Part shown: positions 1 to 12,576 of the stretch, piece after piece
How positions within the stretch are numbered: the first letter of the stretch is position 1
Layout: the number at the start of each line of letters is the position of its first letter
Assembly: GCF_000004075.3 (NCBI RefSeq)
Contig: NC_026659.2
Span: 27,050,272-27,114,271 of the forward strand
From: Cucumis sativus
Lineage: Eukaryota; Streptophyta; Magnoliopsida; Cucurbitales; Cucurbitaceae
Reading direction: 5' to 3'
Length of the DNA stretch: 64,000 nucleotides
Notes under the pieces: generated by a model
What the model was told of the DNA's origin: nothing
Database searches by the model: none
The model's input: only the letters and a program-made list of their open reading frames with translations
Position numbers and translations under genes: made by a program

Positions 1-3000
1 TTAGTTAGTTTTGCCTTTGTGCATCATAATGTAATACCTGGTGGGTTAAGGTGAGCTTTGTATTAACATGAAACCTTGGCCCATAACTGTGCAGTTATAG
101 ATTGGCTGGATTTGAGGTAGGTTTGTACTGAAATCTTTTCAAATATTGAATCCATTTCCTCATGTTAGAAGAAGTCAACTCCATCCACCGGGTGACAAAC
201 AGTTGTTGAAATTCTCATTAGATTATCTGTGAAATCATTTGGATGTGTATTAAGCCATTCTCAGGATGCCAGGGAAACTTATGCTAATGTGATATTCTTA
301 TATTTCTCTTTTCAGTACGGTCATTTGGAACAGAAGGGAGAAAGAAGGACGGACCACAAGTCCCACCAAGTGACAAAGTGTTTGAATACATCTTGTTCCG
401 TGGAAGTGATATCAAGGTAAATTTGATAGAGATATTAACTAATAATGTGGTAGTGACTGTATATGTAATTACATGATTAGTATGTGACAGCATGGTATTC
501 TTTGTGCTGCCAGTGAAACTTTGTAAATTATACTGTAGCTTCTTATTTTATTTTTGCAGTCTTTTTTTTATTATTTTATAACAGTACAGAGTCGGCTTTC
601 GTATAACCCTGTTGTACAGATAAGTCATGTTGTCATGATAGGGAGGTTAGCTCCATTTGCCAATCTGTCAGTTTCTTGATGTGGTGTTTTATTTAAACCA
701 CCATTATTGGTAGATGGTGTGCATTGAGGATATATATAATTTGTTTTGACTTGTTGGTGCTTGCTGCAGGATCTACAGGTAAAATCTTCTCCACCTGTTC
801 AGACTACATCCTTGATAAACAACGATCCAGCTATTATTCAGGTAAAATGAAATCTTCCCCTTCCCCACTTCCCTCCCTTCACCAATTTTTTATGCATAAA
901 GCTAAGGTGAACTTCCAATGTACTTGGTGAAATTTCTCCTGCAGTCTCACTATCCTCGTCCAGCATCGACTTCTTCAAGCTTGCCTCCTCCTGTTAGTGG
1001 GCCTTTGCCTGATATTAATTCTCAGGCCATACCAATGGGAATGCCTGGATCTAATTTCCAGGGTGGGTTGCCTTTATATCAACCTGGAGCAAATGTAGGG
1101 TCTTGGGGAGCTTCTCCTACGCCACCTCCACCAAATCCAAGTGGTGGTGGGCTTGCTTTGCCAATGTACTGGCAAGGGTATTATGGCCCCGGTAATGGAC
1201 TTCCTCACATGCATCAGCAATCGTTACTTCGTCCTCCACCTGGCCTGTCATTGCCTTCTTCCTTGCAGCAGCCACTGCAATATCCTAATCTTAATGCTTC
1301 TTTACCAACTGGTGCGCCAAATTTATTAGAAGTTCCATCTTCTTTATTCTCCGCTAATCCTACCACTCCTAGTTTATCTTCCACAGCATTGCCACAAGTA
1401 ACTGTATCTTCGACACTTCCATCTGTGCTCTCAGCTCCACAGACCTCTGAGATTTCATCAAGCTCAGTGGCTAACAAGACAGTACTTCCTGAAGCTCCTC
1501 TTAGTACCAACTTGCCATCACTCTCTCCCTTGGCGGCGAGTTCAGATGTCAATCCTGTTATGCCTCCAATTACCAACAAAACTACTACAGTTTCTGGTCC
1601 AGCATTGTCTTATCAAACTATCTCTCAATCTACTTCCTCTGTTGCTGGAACATCAAACTCTGTTCTCACAGGTGTACCTGCACCTACCCTTGTGACTCCT
1701 GGCCAGCTGTTGCAAACTACTGTAGCCTCTTCATCTTTGCAAACAGTTCAAAAGGACGTTGAAGTGGTTCAAACATCTTCCACATTAGCAGCAGAACATA
1801 CTGTTCCAGCAGCAGATACTCAGCCACCATTATTACCATTACCGGTGCCTTCACGAGCTATGCATAAGGTGATCTCTCTGTGGCCACATGTACTACATAC
1901 TTATACAATAAGATTAAATGTCCTTGTGGGAATAAATATTCAGGCCTTTTTTGGCAATATTTAGGCTGTCCTGAGGCAGTTATGATCTTGTCATATTCTT
2001 ATGTACAAGGAATAAATTAGTTGTTTCCTTAATGTACTTTTTGTGCTGTCAAGGGTTCTGATATTTTAACATTTTGTATTTTCTACAGCCAAATGGTTCA
2101 ACTTCACAAACTCGGTACATCTACAGGGGACGTGGTAGAGGAAGACGATCTGGGGTAATGTGTACTTAACTTAGATAGTCTAGTAAATAGGAATGCCTAC
2201 GGTACCTGTTATATGGTAATAGGAGGATTCGGATCAAACGACAATGACTTTTGATAACCTATGTAGTATATTCCACATTTACTGTTCCTTTCCATCATTT
2301 AGCCTCAATTTTAGCTCGATGGCATTCTAAAATAAGCATGTGTGCTAGTTTATTGTCAATTAAATATTTGTAGTGCGTTAGACAGCTCTGTACGCATGGT
2401 TGGCCCATTCCAAAGAAAAACATCCTCGGTACTCATTTATGATTTTCTGTTTGCAGAACTCACATCAAACAGAAAGATTTACGGAAGATTTTGACTTCAT
2501 GGCAATGAATGAAAAATTTAACAAGGATGAAGTTTGGGGTCATCTTGGTAAGAATACCAAATCTCATCAAAAGTACACCGATGGGGATGAAAAGTTTAGT
2601 GATGAAGAGGATGTCTATGAAGAAGATGATGGTGAATCGTCAAACTTAGAGATCAAGGTATCAGATACTTCCATTGCACTAATATTTCTAAAAAGGTTTG
2701 TTTACCTCCCCAAATATAAAACTGATTCACATTATGTCCACAGTCTGTGTACAATAAGGACGACTTTTTTGATACTCTCTCGTGCAACAATGCTGACAAT
2801 GATGCTCAAAATGGAAGGAGGACAAGATACTTCGAACAAGTCAAGTTGGATACTGAGGTATGTTATTTGAGTTGGTTAATTTGTTTGTCTTTGTAAATGT
2901 TTTTCACAGTATTGGATGTTTGTCGCTGCAGACATTTGGTGAATTTGCAAGATTCCGAGGTGGTCGTGGTGGTTATGCTTCTGGACGTGGTGGCCGTCGT

Positions 3001-3075
3001 GGTGGTTATTACGGGAGAGGATATGGCCACTCTGGAAGGAGTCGAGGGCGGGGAATGCATAACTATTATCCGTAG
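1..3075 (+). CDS. DCP5: Protein DECAPPING 5 (LSM14/Scd6 family), 5' end outside window
   Basis: LSM14/RAP55 family protein of cytoplasmic P-bodies, which in plants promotes mRNA decapping and translational repression with DCP1/DCP2. Coding exons read here: 316-416, 770-841, 945-1868, 2089-2154, 2457-2657, 2744-2857, 2932-3075 (stop TAG); bases 1-315 are intron. The first exon encodes the end of the LSm14 domain ([12 protein letters not shown]...[11 protein letters not shown]) and begins with a split Val codon, so the start codon lies upstream of the window. A long Pro/Ser/Thr-rich linker (exon 945-1868) follows, then an RGRGRGRR patch, the DFDF box ([20 protein letters not shown]), the FFD box ([12 protein letters not shown]), the TFG box (ETFGEFARF) and a C-terminal RGG/RGY region ending HNYYP. 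About 539 residues are visible. All exon phases agree. Family assignment is firm; exact splice ends are inferred. Confidence 0.93.
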
Positions 3076-4361
3076 GTTTTCTTGGTTATGCTCGAATGCT
3101 TACAGACAAATGAGAGCAACTAAATCTCAGGAGGATCAACGATAACTTTTCCCTTTTCAAGTTTTATACTGTTGTGCAGAAAATAAAGAGTAGAATATGT
3201 GGTTCACATTTTACGTCAGAGGCTTTGTTTTGGGCTTTTCTTTGTTGTAAAAGTGAAGACGTAGTTCTAAGAAGAATTGGTGTTGTAGGCTCTCCGTCGA
3301 CCCATAAGGATGTAGTGAAGGAGTTCTAGTCCTTCAAGTCATCCTTGGTACCTTTTCTCATTTGTAATTAACTGTCACCTTGCGTCTTATTCCATACTTG
3401 GCTTTTGAGGCCTGACTCGAAATATCATTATTTATCATTTTATATTTTGTTAAATTTGATTTCTTGTTATATTGTTACTTTTCATTGGTGCAACTATTTC
3501 GCCCATCTATGGTTCGAAAGACAGTGAGATGAGAATCATTTGAGGAAAGAATCTTGTATTTCTAAGAAGTAAAAGGTAAAATCTTTATTCAGATTTTGGA
3601 ATATTCCATTAACGTCAAACTTGTAAATGATTTGTAGAGCTTTGTGATTCTTGATCAAGATGGTTTTCCATGACATGTTCACTTCACATAACTTATAGTT
3701 TGTTAAGGAACTACCACTGCCTTGATTTCTTAACTTTTTTTTTGATCCCTTAGTGATTATTAGTGAAATAACAAAATGAACTAGCGAGGAAATCATTTCC
3801 CCCTTCAGACAGGTTGAAGTCCAAAACAACTTACTTTGTTATATTATCCTAAAGGGAGAGAGAGTAAGTAATTTTAAAAAATAACTAAACTATACATTCT
3901 ACAATACAACAAGATCCATCCGCAGCCCTCGGACTTTTGATTCTTAGTCAAAGTTCAAATTTCCCTTTAAAATTTAGGTTATGGATATTTATTCTTTCAT
4001 TGACTTTATGTAAAGCCCATTGGCTCCTCCAACCTCATGTTTATCAGTGCAATTTTCAGACATAATTTCTGAAAATTAATAGTGGAAATTGTAAAACGAT
4101 TGGATTTTGTGAAGTCCCAGATGAAAAAGATTAATTATTTTCTTCTCTAAAATTGGCTCCAACTACAGTTCCCCAGATAAATTTCCAGGTTTGGTTTTCA
4201 TTTTCAAACGCAATTCCATTCCGTGTACTCGACAGCGGAGGCACAGCCATAAATTGAAGTCCGCCCATAGTTTCATTGTCGGCAGTTTCCATAGCCTGCC
4301 TACTACTGTACTCTTGGCTGAGCCAAAATCATTGTGCTGCAGGCCGCCTTTCTCTGTCCCC
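3076..4361. other. DCP5 3' UTR and downstream spacer
   Basis: The 3' UTR of DCP5 follows the stop at 3075. An AATAAA at 3182-3187 is a candidate poly(A) signal, although T-rich sequence continues to about 3480 and the true cleavage site may be later. The rest is AT-rich and should include the promoter and leader of the next + strand gene. The open frames here (a minus-strand frame at 3536-3829 and overlapping frames at 4163-4547) show no recognisable protein; the last overlaps the leader and first exon of the b561 gene. I see no repeat or RNA gene. Confidence 0.5.
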
Positions 4362-5854
4362 ATGGCTGCAGCATTGCCCTCACTGACCCCATTACTCATC
4401 TTTGCCAGAATCTTTGGTCTGCTTGTTGCCGTTCTGGTCTTCGTTTGGGCTTTTGTATTCAGTTCCAGCTTCGGCCATCCCCCTTCCCGTGATGATCATC
4501 TCTTCGATGTACTGCACTTTCCCTTTTGCATTTTCTATTTTGTTTGAACCCATTTACTTATCGATGCACGATCCAGTTTCTGAGGGTTTAAGGTAATTTG
4601 GGTTTTCCTTTGTAGGTTCTGCATCCTTTGTTCATGATAATTGGTCTCGTTCTCATCAGTGGAGAAGGTGGGTTGGAACAAAAATGTTGATGAATTATGT
4701 TCATTTGTGTAATGGGTATCATGTATTTGTTCTTTCGTTTTGATTTTCAGCAATTTCGGTTCATAGTTGGTTGCCTGGTTCGAGAAATTTGAGGAAATCT
4801 GTTCATCTGAGTCTTCAAGGGCTAGCTTTGGCTTCTGGGATTTCCGGAATTTGGACCAAGTTTCATTGGGATCGTGGCTTTTTGGCTAATTTCCACAGTT
4901 TACATTCTTGGATGGGTTTGGTTGTCATCACTTTGTTTGGAGCTCAGGTTTTCTTTTCACTTCACCCCTTTTACTTCTCTTTCATACCTTATCAAACCTT
5001 CAATCACCTTCAAAACTGAATTTGATGAATGGAATTGAGAATTAGAAAGTCCCTTACAGAAGGTTATGTTGCAGAACCAGAATCTTCATTCATCTTCACT
5101 TTTCAGATGCCTCATTCTAGTAAAATGCTTAGAATTAATGCCAAGTGAATTCTTGTTGTGATCTGCTACTGATATTGACAAATTTTCTCAATCAATAGAG
5201 CATATTGAGCTAGTCCACACAATCACTGTCAAACCAAATACTGGTATTGAAGAAGCACCACCCACCCTTTAATTCTTCTTCATTGTATTAGGAATCCCAG
5301 TCAAGGAGTCATCTATTGCTGGTTTCTCATATTCCAACTTGACTATGGTCCCCTACCCTTCATTTATTATTGTACGATTTTATAGTCTTACAAGATATTC
5401 AAGCTCAAGTTAAAAAATGATTATATTGTAAAACATTAGAATTGATCGAAGGAACGAATGAACGAAGGGATGATTTAGATGGTATTGTACTAAAACATGT
5501 GTTTGAATGCAGTGGATGATGGGGTTTCTGAGCTTCTGGCATTGGAGGGAGGTGAGGGCAACAAGAGAAAGAGTGCTGCCATGGCACGTGTTTTTTGGTT
5601 TATACAGTTATGCATTGGCAGTGGTAACAGCAGAAACGGGGCTTCTTGAGAAGTTGACATTGTTGCAAACAAAGAGAAACGTACCTAGGAAGGGTCCTGA
5701 AGCCATGGTTGTGAACAGTCTAGGCTTGTCACTAGCTCTGCTTACTGGAACGGTGATGCTCATTGCTATATCTCCTAAATATCCTCCTTCCCTCCCCACC
5801 ACCAAACAACAACAACAACCATTTTTCTCTAATTCAAAGCCCTTATCTTCTTAA
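4362..5854 (+). CDS. Cytochrome b561 domain protein (transmembrane ascorbate ferrireductase-like)
   Basis: Membrane di-heme protein of the cytochrome b561 family, which moves electrons from ascorbate across a membrane to monodehydroascorbate or ferric chelates. Exons: 4362-4508, 4616-4667, 4751-4947, 5513-5854; 245 residues, phases consistent. The start is the ATG of MAAALPSLTP, directly followed by the first hydrophobic helix. Hydrophobic segments lie at about residues 10-35, 54-67, 86-100, 117-132, 155-172 and 195-215. Four candidate heme histidines are H52 (LHPLF), H85 (VHLSLQ), H118 (HSLHSW) and H157 (PWHVFFG); their spacings of 33, 33 and 39 match the family. The C-terminal tail is Pro/Gln/Ser-rich. 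It is closest to the Arabidopsis ferrireductase 4 type (At1g26100, from memory), and its position beside DCP5 agrees. Substrate and membrane cannot be read from the sequence. Confidence 0.9.
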
Positions 5855-6791
5855 TATTGTTGCCTCTTCTCCCATTTTTCTTTTTCTCCCTTCATGGTGT
5901 GTGGTACATAAGAAAAGATTTCTCTTAGTATTGAAGGTTTGTTTATGAGAAATTATCAGAAGACTGAACATTATGGCTACCATTTCATCAAATATGTATC
6001 CTGAGATGTAGGTTAAATTATGTATTAGAGGGTAGAAGGAGACAATTTTATCATAAGTGTCAATGGAAACATTAATGTCCTCAAAACAAACGGTAAATAA
6101 ATATTTTACCCTTTTTAAATATATTAAAATGTTTAGCATATATTATATCATTCATCGATTTTCATAATAGGATAGAAATGTCGATTCGCTCCACATATTG
6201 ACATTGAAACCATGGATATAATATGAAAATATCAATAAAAATTTTTACAAAAAAAATAAAAGAACTTAAATGGTGCTCAATATACTTTACTATATTTTTT
6301 AATTAGTTTTATTTATACTTGTCTACAAAAATTTCATCCTTTCATGTTAATATTATCAAAATTAAGTGTCAATTATTAGATAATTTTATATCTAAACTAA
6401 ATTATTACAAATTTAAATTATACAATTTTTACTTATAAACTAAAACTGATGGAAGTAAGCTTCTACTGTTAGAAAAAATTGATGTTTTTAACAAATTTTT
6501 AGGTAGTAATGAAGTAGAAATTTGTATGAGGATTAAGTATTCGAATTCAAAATCCATTTTTTTGTCTATCTAATGAAAATGTAAACTTCCTAAAGAGATC
6601 ATGAATAACTAAAGAATATATATTATGAAGTAGAAAAGGAAAATTGGCGGTAGAAAAAGTTGGGAGGCGTAGGACTCCATCCAGTTCCCACCATTGAGTT
6701 GGCCTCATCTTTCCATCAACGCTGTGCGCTCACTCTGCCACTGCAGTCTGGGGTTCTACACTCTTCAATCAAAACCCTAATTTCCTTACCA
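5855..6791. other. AT-rich spacer between b561 gene and SLH gene
   Basis: About 940 bases. The first part is presumably 3' UTR of the b561 gene. The middle (about 6100-6640) is very AT-rich without an open frame worth keeping. The last part should hold promoter and leader of the SLH-domain gene. An in-frame upstream ATG at 6660 could extend that protein by 44 residues. I see no RNA gene or clear repeat. Confidence 0.5.
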
Positions 6792-9700
6792 ATGTGCTCT
6801 TCTTCTTCCTTTCCGTCTACCTTCTCTTTATTCCTTACCAAGTCCCCGTCCATTTCCCGACGACGGACTCTTCTTTTCCCCAACTCCCATCTATTCCTCC
6901 CCCATCTCAGGCCCACTAACTCTACATTTCGTATTGCTGCTTCTATTACTGAACCAGACCTCCACCTTTCGTCTTGGTCTAATTTCGACCAACCCAACAC
7001 CGGCGACACCTATGGTGGCTGGGTATTTCTCAACACTCCAACCACTGATGCGAAAATTGAGAAACGAGGTTTATTTTACTCCACTTTCATAATTTGTCTT
7101 TGATTATCTATAATTGGGTTTGTATTTACGGTATTGTCTTTTGCAGGGTTGTCTCGTTTCGTAATTGGGGTGGTCGGGACCTCGCTTGTTGTTTTGTTCG
7201 CTGTTATTGCTCAAATTTCACTATCTAGAAGAGGTTGGTTTGATTTCTTGATTCTGTTTTTTCATGCAATTGGGTATCTTCTATTTAACTAGTGTTATGT
7301 TTATTGTATTTGCGTGTGGAAAGTTGAAAATTTTGTTTATTTTGGTAGCGTATTTTTCATTTTACAGGGTTTAAGTTTCAGTGGCGTATTCCCTTGAGAT
7401 CATTAGAAGGGATATTTAGTCATACGGAAAATGTAGGCGATCAAGGCAAAACTGTGGAGGATAGTTTAACCAATGACGATCTACCGACTGAATCTGGTGC
7501 TGAGTCAATAACTGATTCTAAGATTGATGACGCTATTACTTCAGGTTTGCATTTCAAATGTTGTTTTATTTTGTTTTATGAAATGCTTGATCAGGACGTA
7601 TAATTACATTAATCTGCTTCTTACTACTGGATTTGAGTTGGAGCCTTCTCTTTTAAGATTGGGGATGGGAAGATGTTCATCGCATAGGTTTAATTATTCT
7701 AGAGGTGTGATTTCACGTAGCTGGAGGCCCTTCTTGTGACGGGAGTTTCCCTTTTTTATGTGGACTTGGTTTTTATGTCCTTGTATTCTTTCACTTTTTC
7801 TCAATGAAAGTTGTTATTTTCGTAAAATAAAAAACAATAGTTTATTATGGTTATACTGCTTCACCTTATGCAAGATAGTGTGTCTTGGTTCATAGTAATG
7901 TTTGGTTGCACGGTGTAATTTAAAATGAAAAAAAGTTTTGAAGTTGTCCGTGTGGGATTCTATGATTGGATTGTGAGATCATTCCCTTGCTTGTAAAGGA
8001 GGTTTTTTTTATGGAAGAATGAAACTGAACATACTTCATGTGCACTTTATTTCCCTAGACTCATCTGTTGCTCTGTAATAATTGTTGTTGGATCACAGAT
8101 ATAGTATAACATTATGTGAGTAAGTTAGTCCCTTGTATGAATGGAATTTAGCATGGTGCACTCAATACCTTCAACTTCTCATTTTTCCCCTTTCTAACAG
8201 CATTAAGATCATGGGAAGCCAAAGATATTGGAATGGCTAAGAATTTATGTTTTCTTCTCCACAATAAGATGGAATATTACAAGCAACTCCTCAGCATACT
8301 ACTTCTCCTTCTCTTGAATTTTTCATTGATAAAGCTTACAATTTGTTTGGTATCTCTATTAAATGATTGTTCTTGACAACTGTTGAGTGTATTGTCAAGA
8401 TATATTTGTTTTTGTTGACTGCCATTGATACATATTATGTTCTTATGTGGTTTAGGTGTCTTAATTTCATACCACCAAGATAATGTACATTTCCCTCTTA
8501 TTTTTTTTTGTATTTCAGATTCTGGGAATAAGCTTCAACGAGTTATAATCGCCATTCCCGTCGATTCTACTCAAGATGAAGCTTTATCGATTTTGAAGAA
8601 ACTTAAGGTTTGCTCAGGATAAAAAAAAAGATTTTGTAGGTTTGTAAGAAACACAACACATGAATCTTTTGGAACTTAGGTTTTGCCTCCTATGTGTTGT
8701 ACATGCCTACCAAAGATTTCTACCACTTTCTGGAATTTAATTCTAAAAAATGATTCCTCTTAAGAATTTCTTAAAACTTTATGTTTTCATAATACCCATG
8801 ATGAATAATTACGGAACTTACTTACGACATTGATTCTCATCAAGCACATGTGTTTCAAAAACCATTCTTTTAATCTTTCTGATTGAAGCCAACTGCAGAA
8901 GACAGATTCCCTAAAATTGTTATTTTCATGTTCTGGTGTTTGTTTTTGCAATGTTTACAGATTATTTATCCTCTTTGAAATTCATTGAGAATTTAGATTT
9001 TAGGTCCAAGTGTGAGCATGGACATCTCAAAAATTAGGATGTGTGCAGGTTATTGAAGAAGATATTAATGCTGGAGAGTTGTGTAGTCGAAGGGAATATG
9101 CTAGGTGGCTAGTTCATATGTATTCGTCATTGGAAAGGTAGAAATTAGTAAAGTTCTTTTATGAGTTAACACATTCACTTTTTGAATCCTTTAACCCATT
9201 CTCAAATATAGGAATCCGAAACACCATATTATTCCATCTGTTTCGCTTTCTGGGTCAACAGTTGCTGCTTTTGATGATATAAGTTTTGAAGATCCTGATT
9301 TTGAGTCCATTCAAGGTGAGGTTTTCTTGTATTATTTTCTTGTTTTAGAGAAGAAGGTGTTTCGTTAGTTGCAGTAGTAAATGAATTAGTCCTGGATTTC
9401 TTTTCAGCTCTAGCTGAAGCTGGTGTCGTACCCAGCAAGTTATCACCAAACTATGGATATGATGGCTTGGGAGATCAAGAGAGAACTTATTTTTTTCCTG
9501 AGAGGTAGGACATGTGCATAAGATTTTGGATATATTTGAATTCCATTTACGATTGCATCTGTAATGCTGCAGGTTTGTATCTCGCCAGACTTTGATAGAC
9601 TGGAAAGTTCAGTTAGATTATGAGTTTGTTCCTGGAATGCTAGAACGGGTACAGAATTTTTTATTTAATCCTTTATTGTCAATTGATTTGGAATTGCTTC

Positions 9701-11479
9701 CTCTTTAAACTACATATAACCAATGATTATCAGTGTGTCATTGCTTTTGACTTTTTCTACAGTCCAGATATCAAGTGCAAAGGTAGATTTTATGGACTTG
9801 AAGGAAATCAGTTCAGAAGCATCACCACAACTATTCATGGATATTTTAGCTGGGGAGAGAAGCATCCTCAGAAAAGTTTTTGGTATTCTTTTTATCCTGT
9901 GTCTACTCGAGAAGTTATTAGTTGACAAGCCAAAACTTCTTTATGCATTTTTTTTTTCTTTTAATTTTATTTTATAATAATCTCTCGTATGGAAAATATA
10001 CAAAGATGGAAAGTGGGGGGTGGGGGGTTAGAGTTATGTCCATTTAAGTCAAAAAAATTATATCTGCTGTTCACAGGTCAAATCAAACGGTTTCAACCAA
10101 ACAAACCTGCAACAAAAGCACAAGTAGCAGTCACACTGGCAAGTGGCAGGATGGCAGAAGCAATTGCTGCTGAATTATCAAGACTGGAATCCGAGAGTTC
10201 TGCTAGAAAGGCTGAGATAGAAGATATCAAGTTGGAATTGGTAGAAAGAGGAGACATACAAAGGTATTGGGATAAGAAGCTAACTGAGGAGAAAAAACGC
10301 CTTTTAGATGTGGAGGAACTTTATCTTGCTGCTATCAGTAATTTGGGAGAGGAGAAAATGGTTCAAGAGAAGATTTTTTCCGAGTATTTAAAGGAGAAGG
10401 CATCTATAGACTGTCAGAGGCAATTGCTTCTCAGCCTCAACGAAGAAGTTGATGGGATAGCAGAAAAGATTCTTTCTGAGAGATCTGTATGTGAGACAGA
10501 GCAGAATGAGCTACACAATATGCACACCGATTTACAGAACCAGCTAGAGGGGATGCTTGATACAAAATCTGTTCTTGAAGCTGAGAAGGAAGCTCTCCGT
10601 ATTCTTAGGTAAGTAACTTTAATTTCATCAGGTTCCAGCTTCTTCCTTTTTCACTTACGAAATACTTCTATTTCCTTTTGTATAATTATTTTTTCTGTCT
10701 TAGTTATCCCTTTGAGAGATACGTGTGGCATAATGTTGCGAGAGATTCTCTATGGCTTTATAATTTTGTCACCAAAAGTGAGAGAGAGAGAGAGAGAGAG
10801 ATCCTCTGCATCTAATTATTTTATTTTTATACTACTGGTAGTTATCGTTATTGCTACTTTTAAAATTATTTACTCAAACTATAACTTTTGGTCTAAGTCG
10901 TGTAACTAACGGAAAATATCATTCAATGCATAAATTAATCCTGCAAAAAGTAATCAGTTGTGAGTCTGACTCGTGACATCAAATTCGAAAGTGGTCATGA
11001 AATGAAAATTTTATGCTGTTGAAATTGAATAGGTTCCCGTGATGAGGTATGTTGTGAGTAATGATGTATTTGTAACGCATACAAAAATAATAGGGGAAAA
11101 AAGATGTTAGAATGGATAACATGAGATTGTGCAAGTGTCAAGTCTGCTGGTTCTTTCGAAACCTGAACCTGCAAATACCTTGACTATTATTATCCTTCAG
11201 TAAACGGTCAATAAAACAAATTATAATTGCTTATATGTTCCAGTAGCTGTTGTAACCTTCCGGTTTTCAATATTAAATTAAATTGTTTATTTAGTGTGAT
11301 ATTGAAATCATCGTATGTATGTATGGTAAAGCTATGATTTTGAAACTAAGCAATCTTTTGTTTTTTTTTTATGCGTTTAATGCAGAACTTGGGTAGAAGA
11401 CGAAGCAAGGAAAAGCCAAGCTCGTGCTAAGGTTCTTGAGGAGGTCGGACGAAGGTGGAAATGGGATGATCAAGCTTGA
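6792..11479 (+). CDS. Plastid SLH-domain coiled-coil membrane protein
   Basis: Plant protein of the S-layer-homology-domain family (Arabidopsis At3g25680/At5g23890 type, from memory); molecular role unsettled. Eleven exons: 6792-7068, 7147-7233, 7368-7544, 8519-8607, 9049-9137, 9212-9315, 9408-9504, 9573-9648, 9768-9882, 10077-10608, 11386-11479; 578 residues, all phases close. Residues 1-45 are Ser/Arg-rich and acid-poor like a chloroplast transit peptide (MCSSSSFPSTFSLFLTKSPS). One transmembrane segment follows (FVIGVVGTSLVVLFAVIAQI), then an SLH-like region (AFDDISFEDPDFESIQALAE), and exon 10 is a long Glu/Lys-rich coiled coil. The end is GRRWKWDDQA. I chose ATG 6792 because it opens a typical transit peptide; in-frame ATG 6660 is the alternative. 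The exon 9 acceptor (9767) was chosen because the nearer AG at 9762 leads quickly to a stop. It lies directly upstream of CHUP1, as in Arabidopsis. Confidence 0.85.
10780..10801. repeat. (GA)n microsatellite in SLH-gene intron 10
   Basis: An 11-unit GA run inside the 777-base intron before the last exon of the SLH-domain gene. Confidence 0.9.
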
Positions 11480-11803
11480 AATTTTCCCACATACTGCGAT
11501 TGTAAAGTTGTCCCCAATTTCATTCACAAATTACTTACTTGAGGAATCGGCAGTAAGAAGAGCTCATGATGTATTTTTGCTAGTACACTTGCAAGTCCAA
11601 TCAGAGGATTTCATTACAATATAACAGACTCGATCATAAATTAATCCAGACTGAAAAATCAAGCTTAATTTTGTTTTCATCGACAGTGTAGAAATTTTGT
11701 TTATACTATTGGAACTGTTGCTCCTCAATTTGCCCCCTTGGTCCCATATCAAAGCCATTATTTTTCCAAGCCTTGCAACTTTTATGAACGAACATGGCCA
11801 ATT

Positions 11804-12034
11804 TCAACCTACAATCTTATGCATGCTTTCAATGATTAAAGATGAAATTGATTGTGAAACATACCTTATTCTCTCTACTGCTGCAATGCCAACCAAGCTT
11901 CCACGGGTACCCATAAGGTCCACAATCATGGCACTCTTGAATGACATATATTGTTTCCTACTGTCTCGTCCGGGTTCTCTCATATTAATGGTCCCGAAAG
12001 CAACCTCTCCCAGCATTCTTAAAATTCGGCTCAC
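11804..12034 (-). pseudogene. Possible antisense coding remnant, unidentified
   Basis: A 76-codon minus-strand frame opens about 550 bases downstream of the SLH gene. It begins MSRILRMLGEVAFGTINM and contains GTRGSLVGIAAVERIR, immediately followed by a plausible donor (AATAAG then GTATGT). Its composition (Gly, Arg, Ala, Val, few Lys/Asn runs) is protein-like and unlike the poly-Lys/Phe chance frames in nearby spacer. I do not recognise the family and cannot find flanking exons that extend it. It may be a gene fragment, a single exon of an unseen gene, or chance. Confidence 0.25.
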
Positions 12035-12548
12035 TAATATTCTTTAGCAACTAAAACACATACTCAAATTTCTCATTTAAATGTGATCTGAAAAAGTCAT
12101 TCGACCCATTTTAGTTTAAATAAGCATCAAGTAAAAAACCATTTAATGTGGGATTAAAAATGAACAGCAGCGCATCGTACACTAAAGTTCATGAAGGATG
12201 AAAGTGGGTGCAGAAGAAAGCAAGAAGTCCGAGAGACATGCCAAAAAGAGTAAAAGTCATTTGTTGTGGGGGCTTGACAGCATGGTTCCATTTGCATCGC
12301 TCCATTGCAGCAAGGCGGCTCAAAATTAAATTTTCAGCCTTGCTTTTGCTTCTCTAACCTACCCTTCTACGCATCGTGTCTATCTTCCTCCACACTCATT
12401 TTGTGGTAAGCTTTAACGCACCATTTTCTTAATGTAATTTAAGCTTGGCCCACCAATCCTTTGGAAAGTTTCGTCTAGATGGTGCGTGTCAATTTCAAAT
12501 TAACAATTTGAACTTATAGTTCTAACCCCCATATTGTCTGCCCCTTTT

Positions 12549-12576
12549 CTCTTCTTCTTCTTCTTCTTCTTCTTCT
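12549..12576. repeat. (CTT)n microsatellite upstream of CHUP1
   Basis: About nine CTT units, pyrimidine-rich on the sense strand of CHUP1 and about 870 bases before its ATG. Such runs are common in plant 5' leaders. Confidence 0.85.

Noticed and set aside
1869-1964. Extension of the DCP5 large exon to a stop at 1964
   Set aside because: A donor at 1869 joins in phase to RNA-binding RGRG sequence at 2089, and the read-through tail is not family-like.
3536-3829. 97-codon minus-strand frame after DCP5
   Set aside because: Lys/Phe/Ile-rich composition, no motif, and it lies in ordinary 3' spacer.
4163-4547. Overlapping frames on both strands at the b561 gene start
   Set aside because: The plus-strand frame runs in a different phase from the b561 exon; the minus-strand frame has no features.
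12110-12154. snRNA-type upstream element (ATCCCACATTA on minus strand) with a TATA-like sequence about 31 bases away
   Set aside because: Two of eleven element positions differ from consensus, and no U1-U6, U11/U12 or U3 sequence follows.
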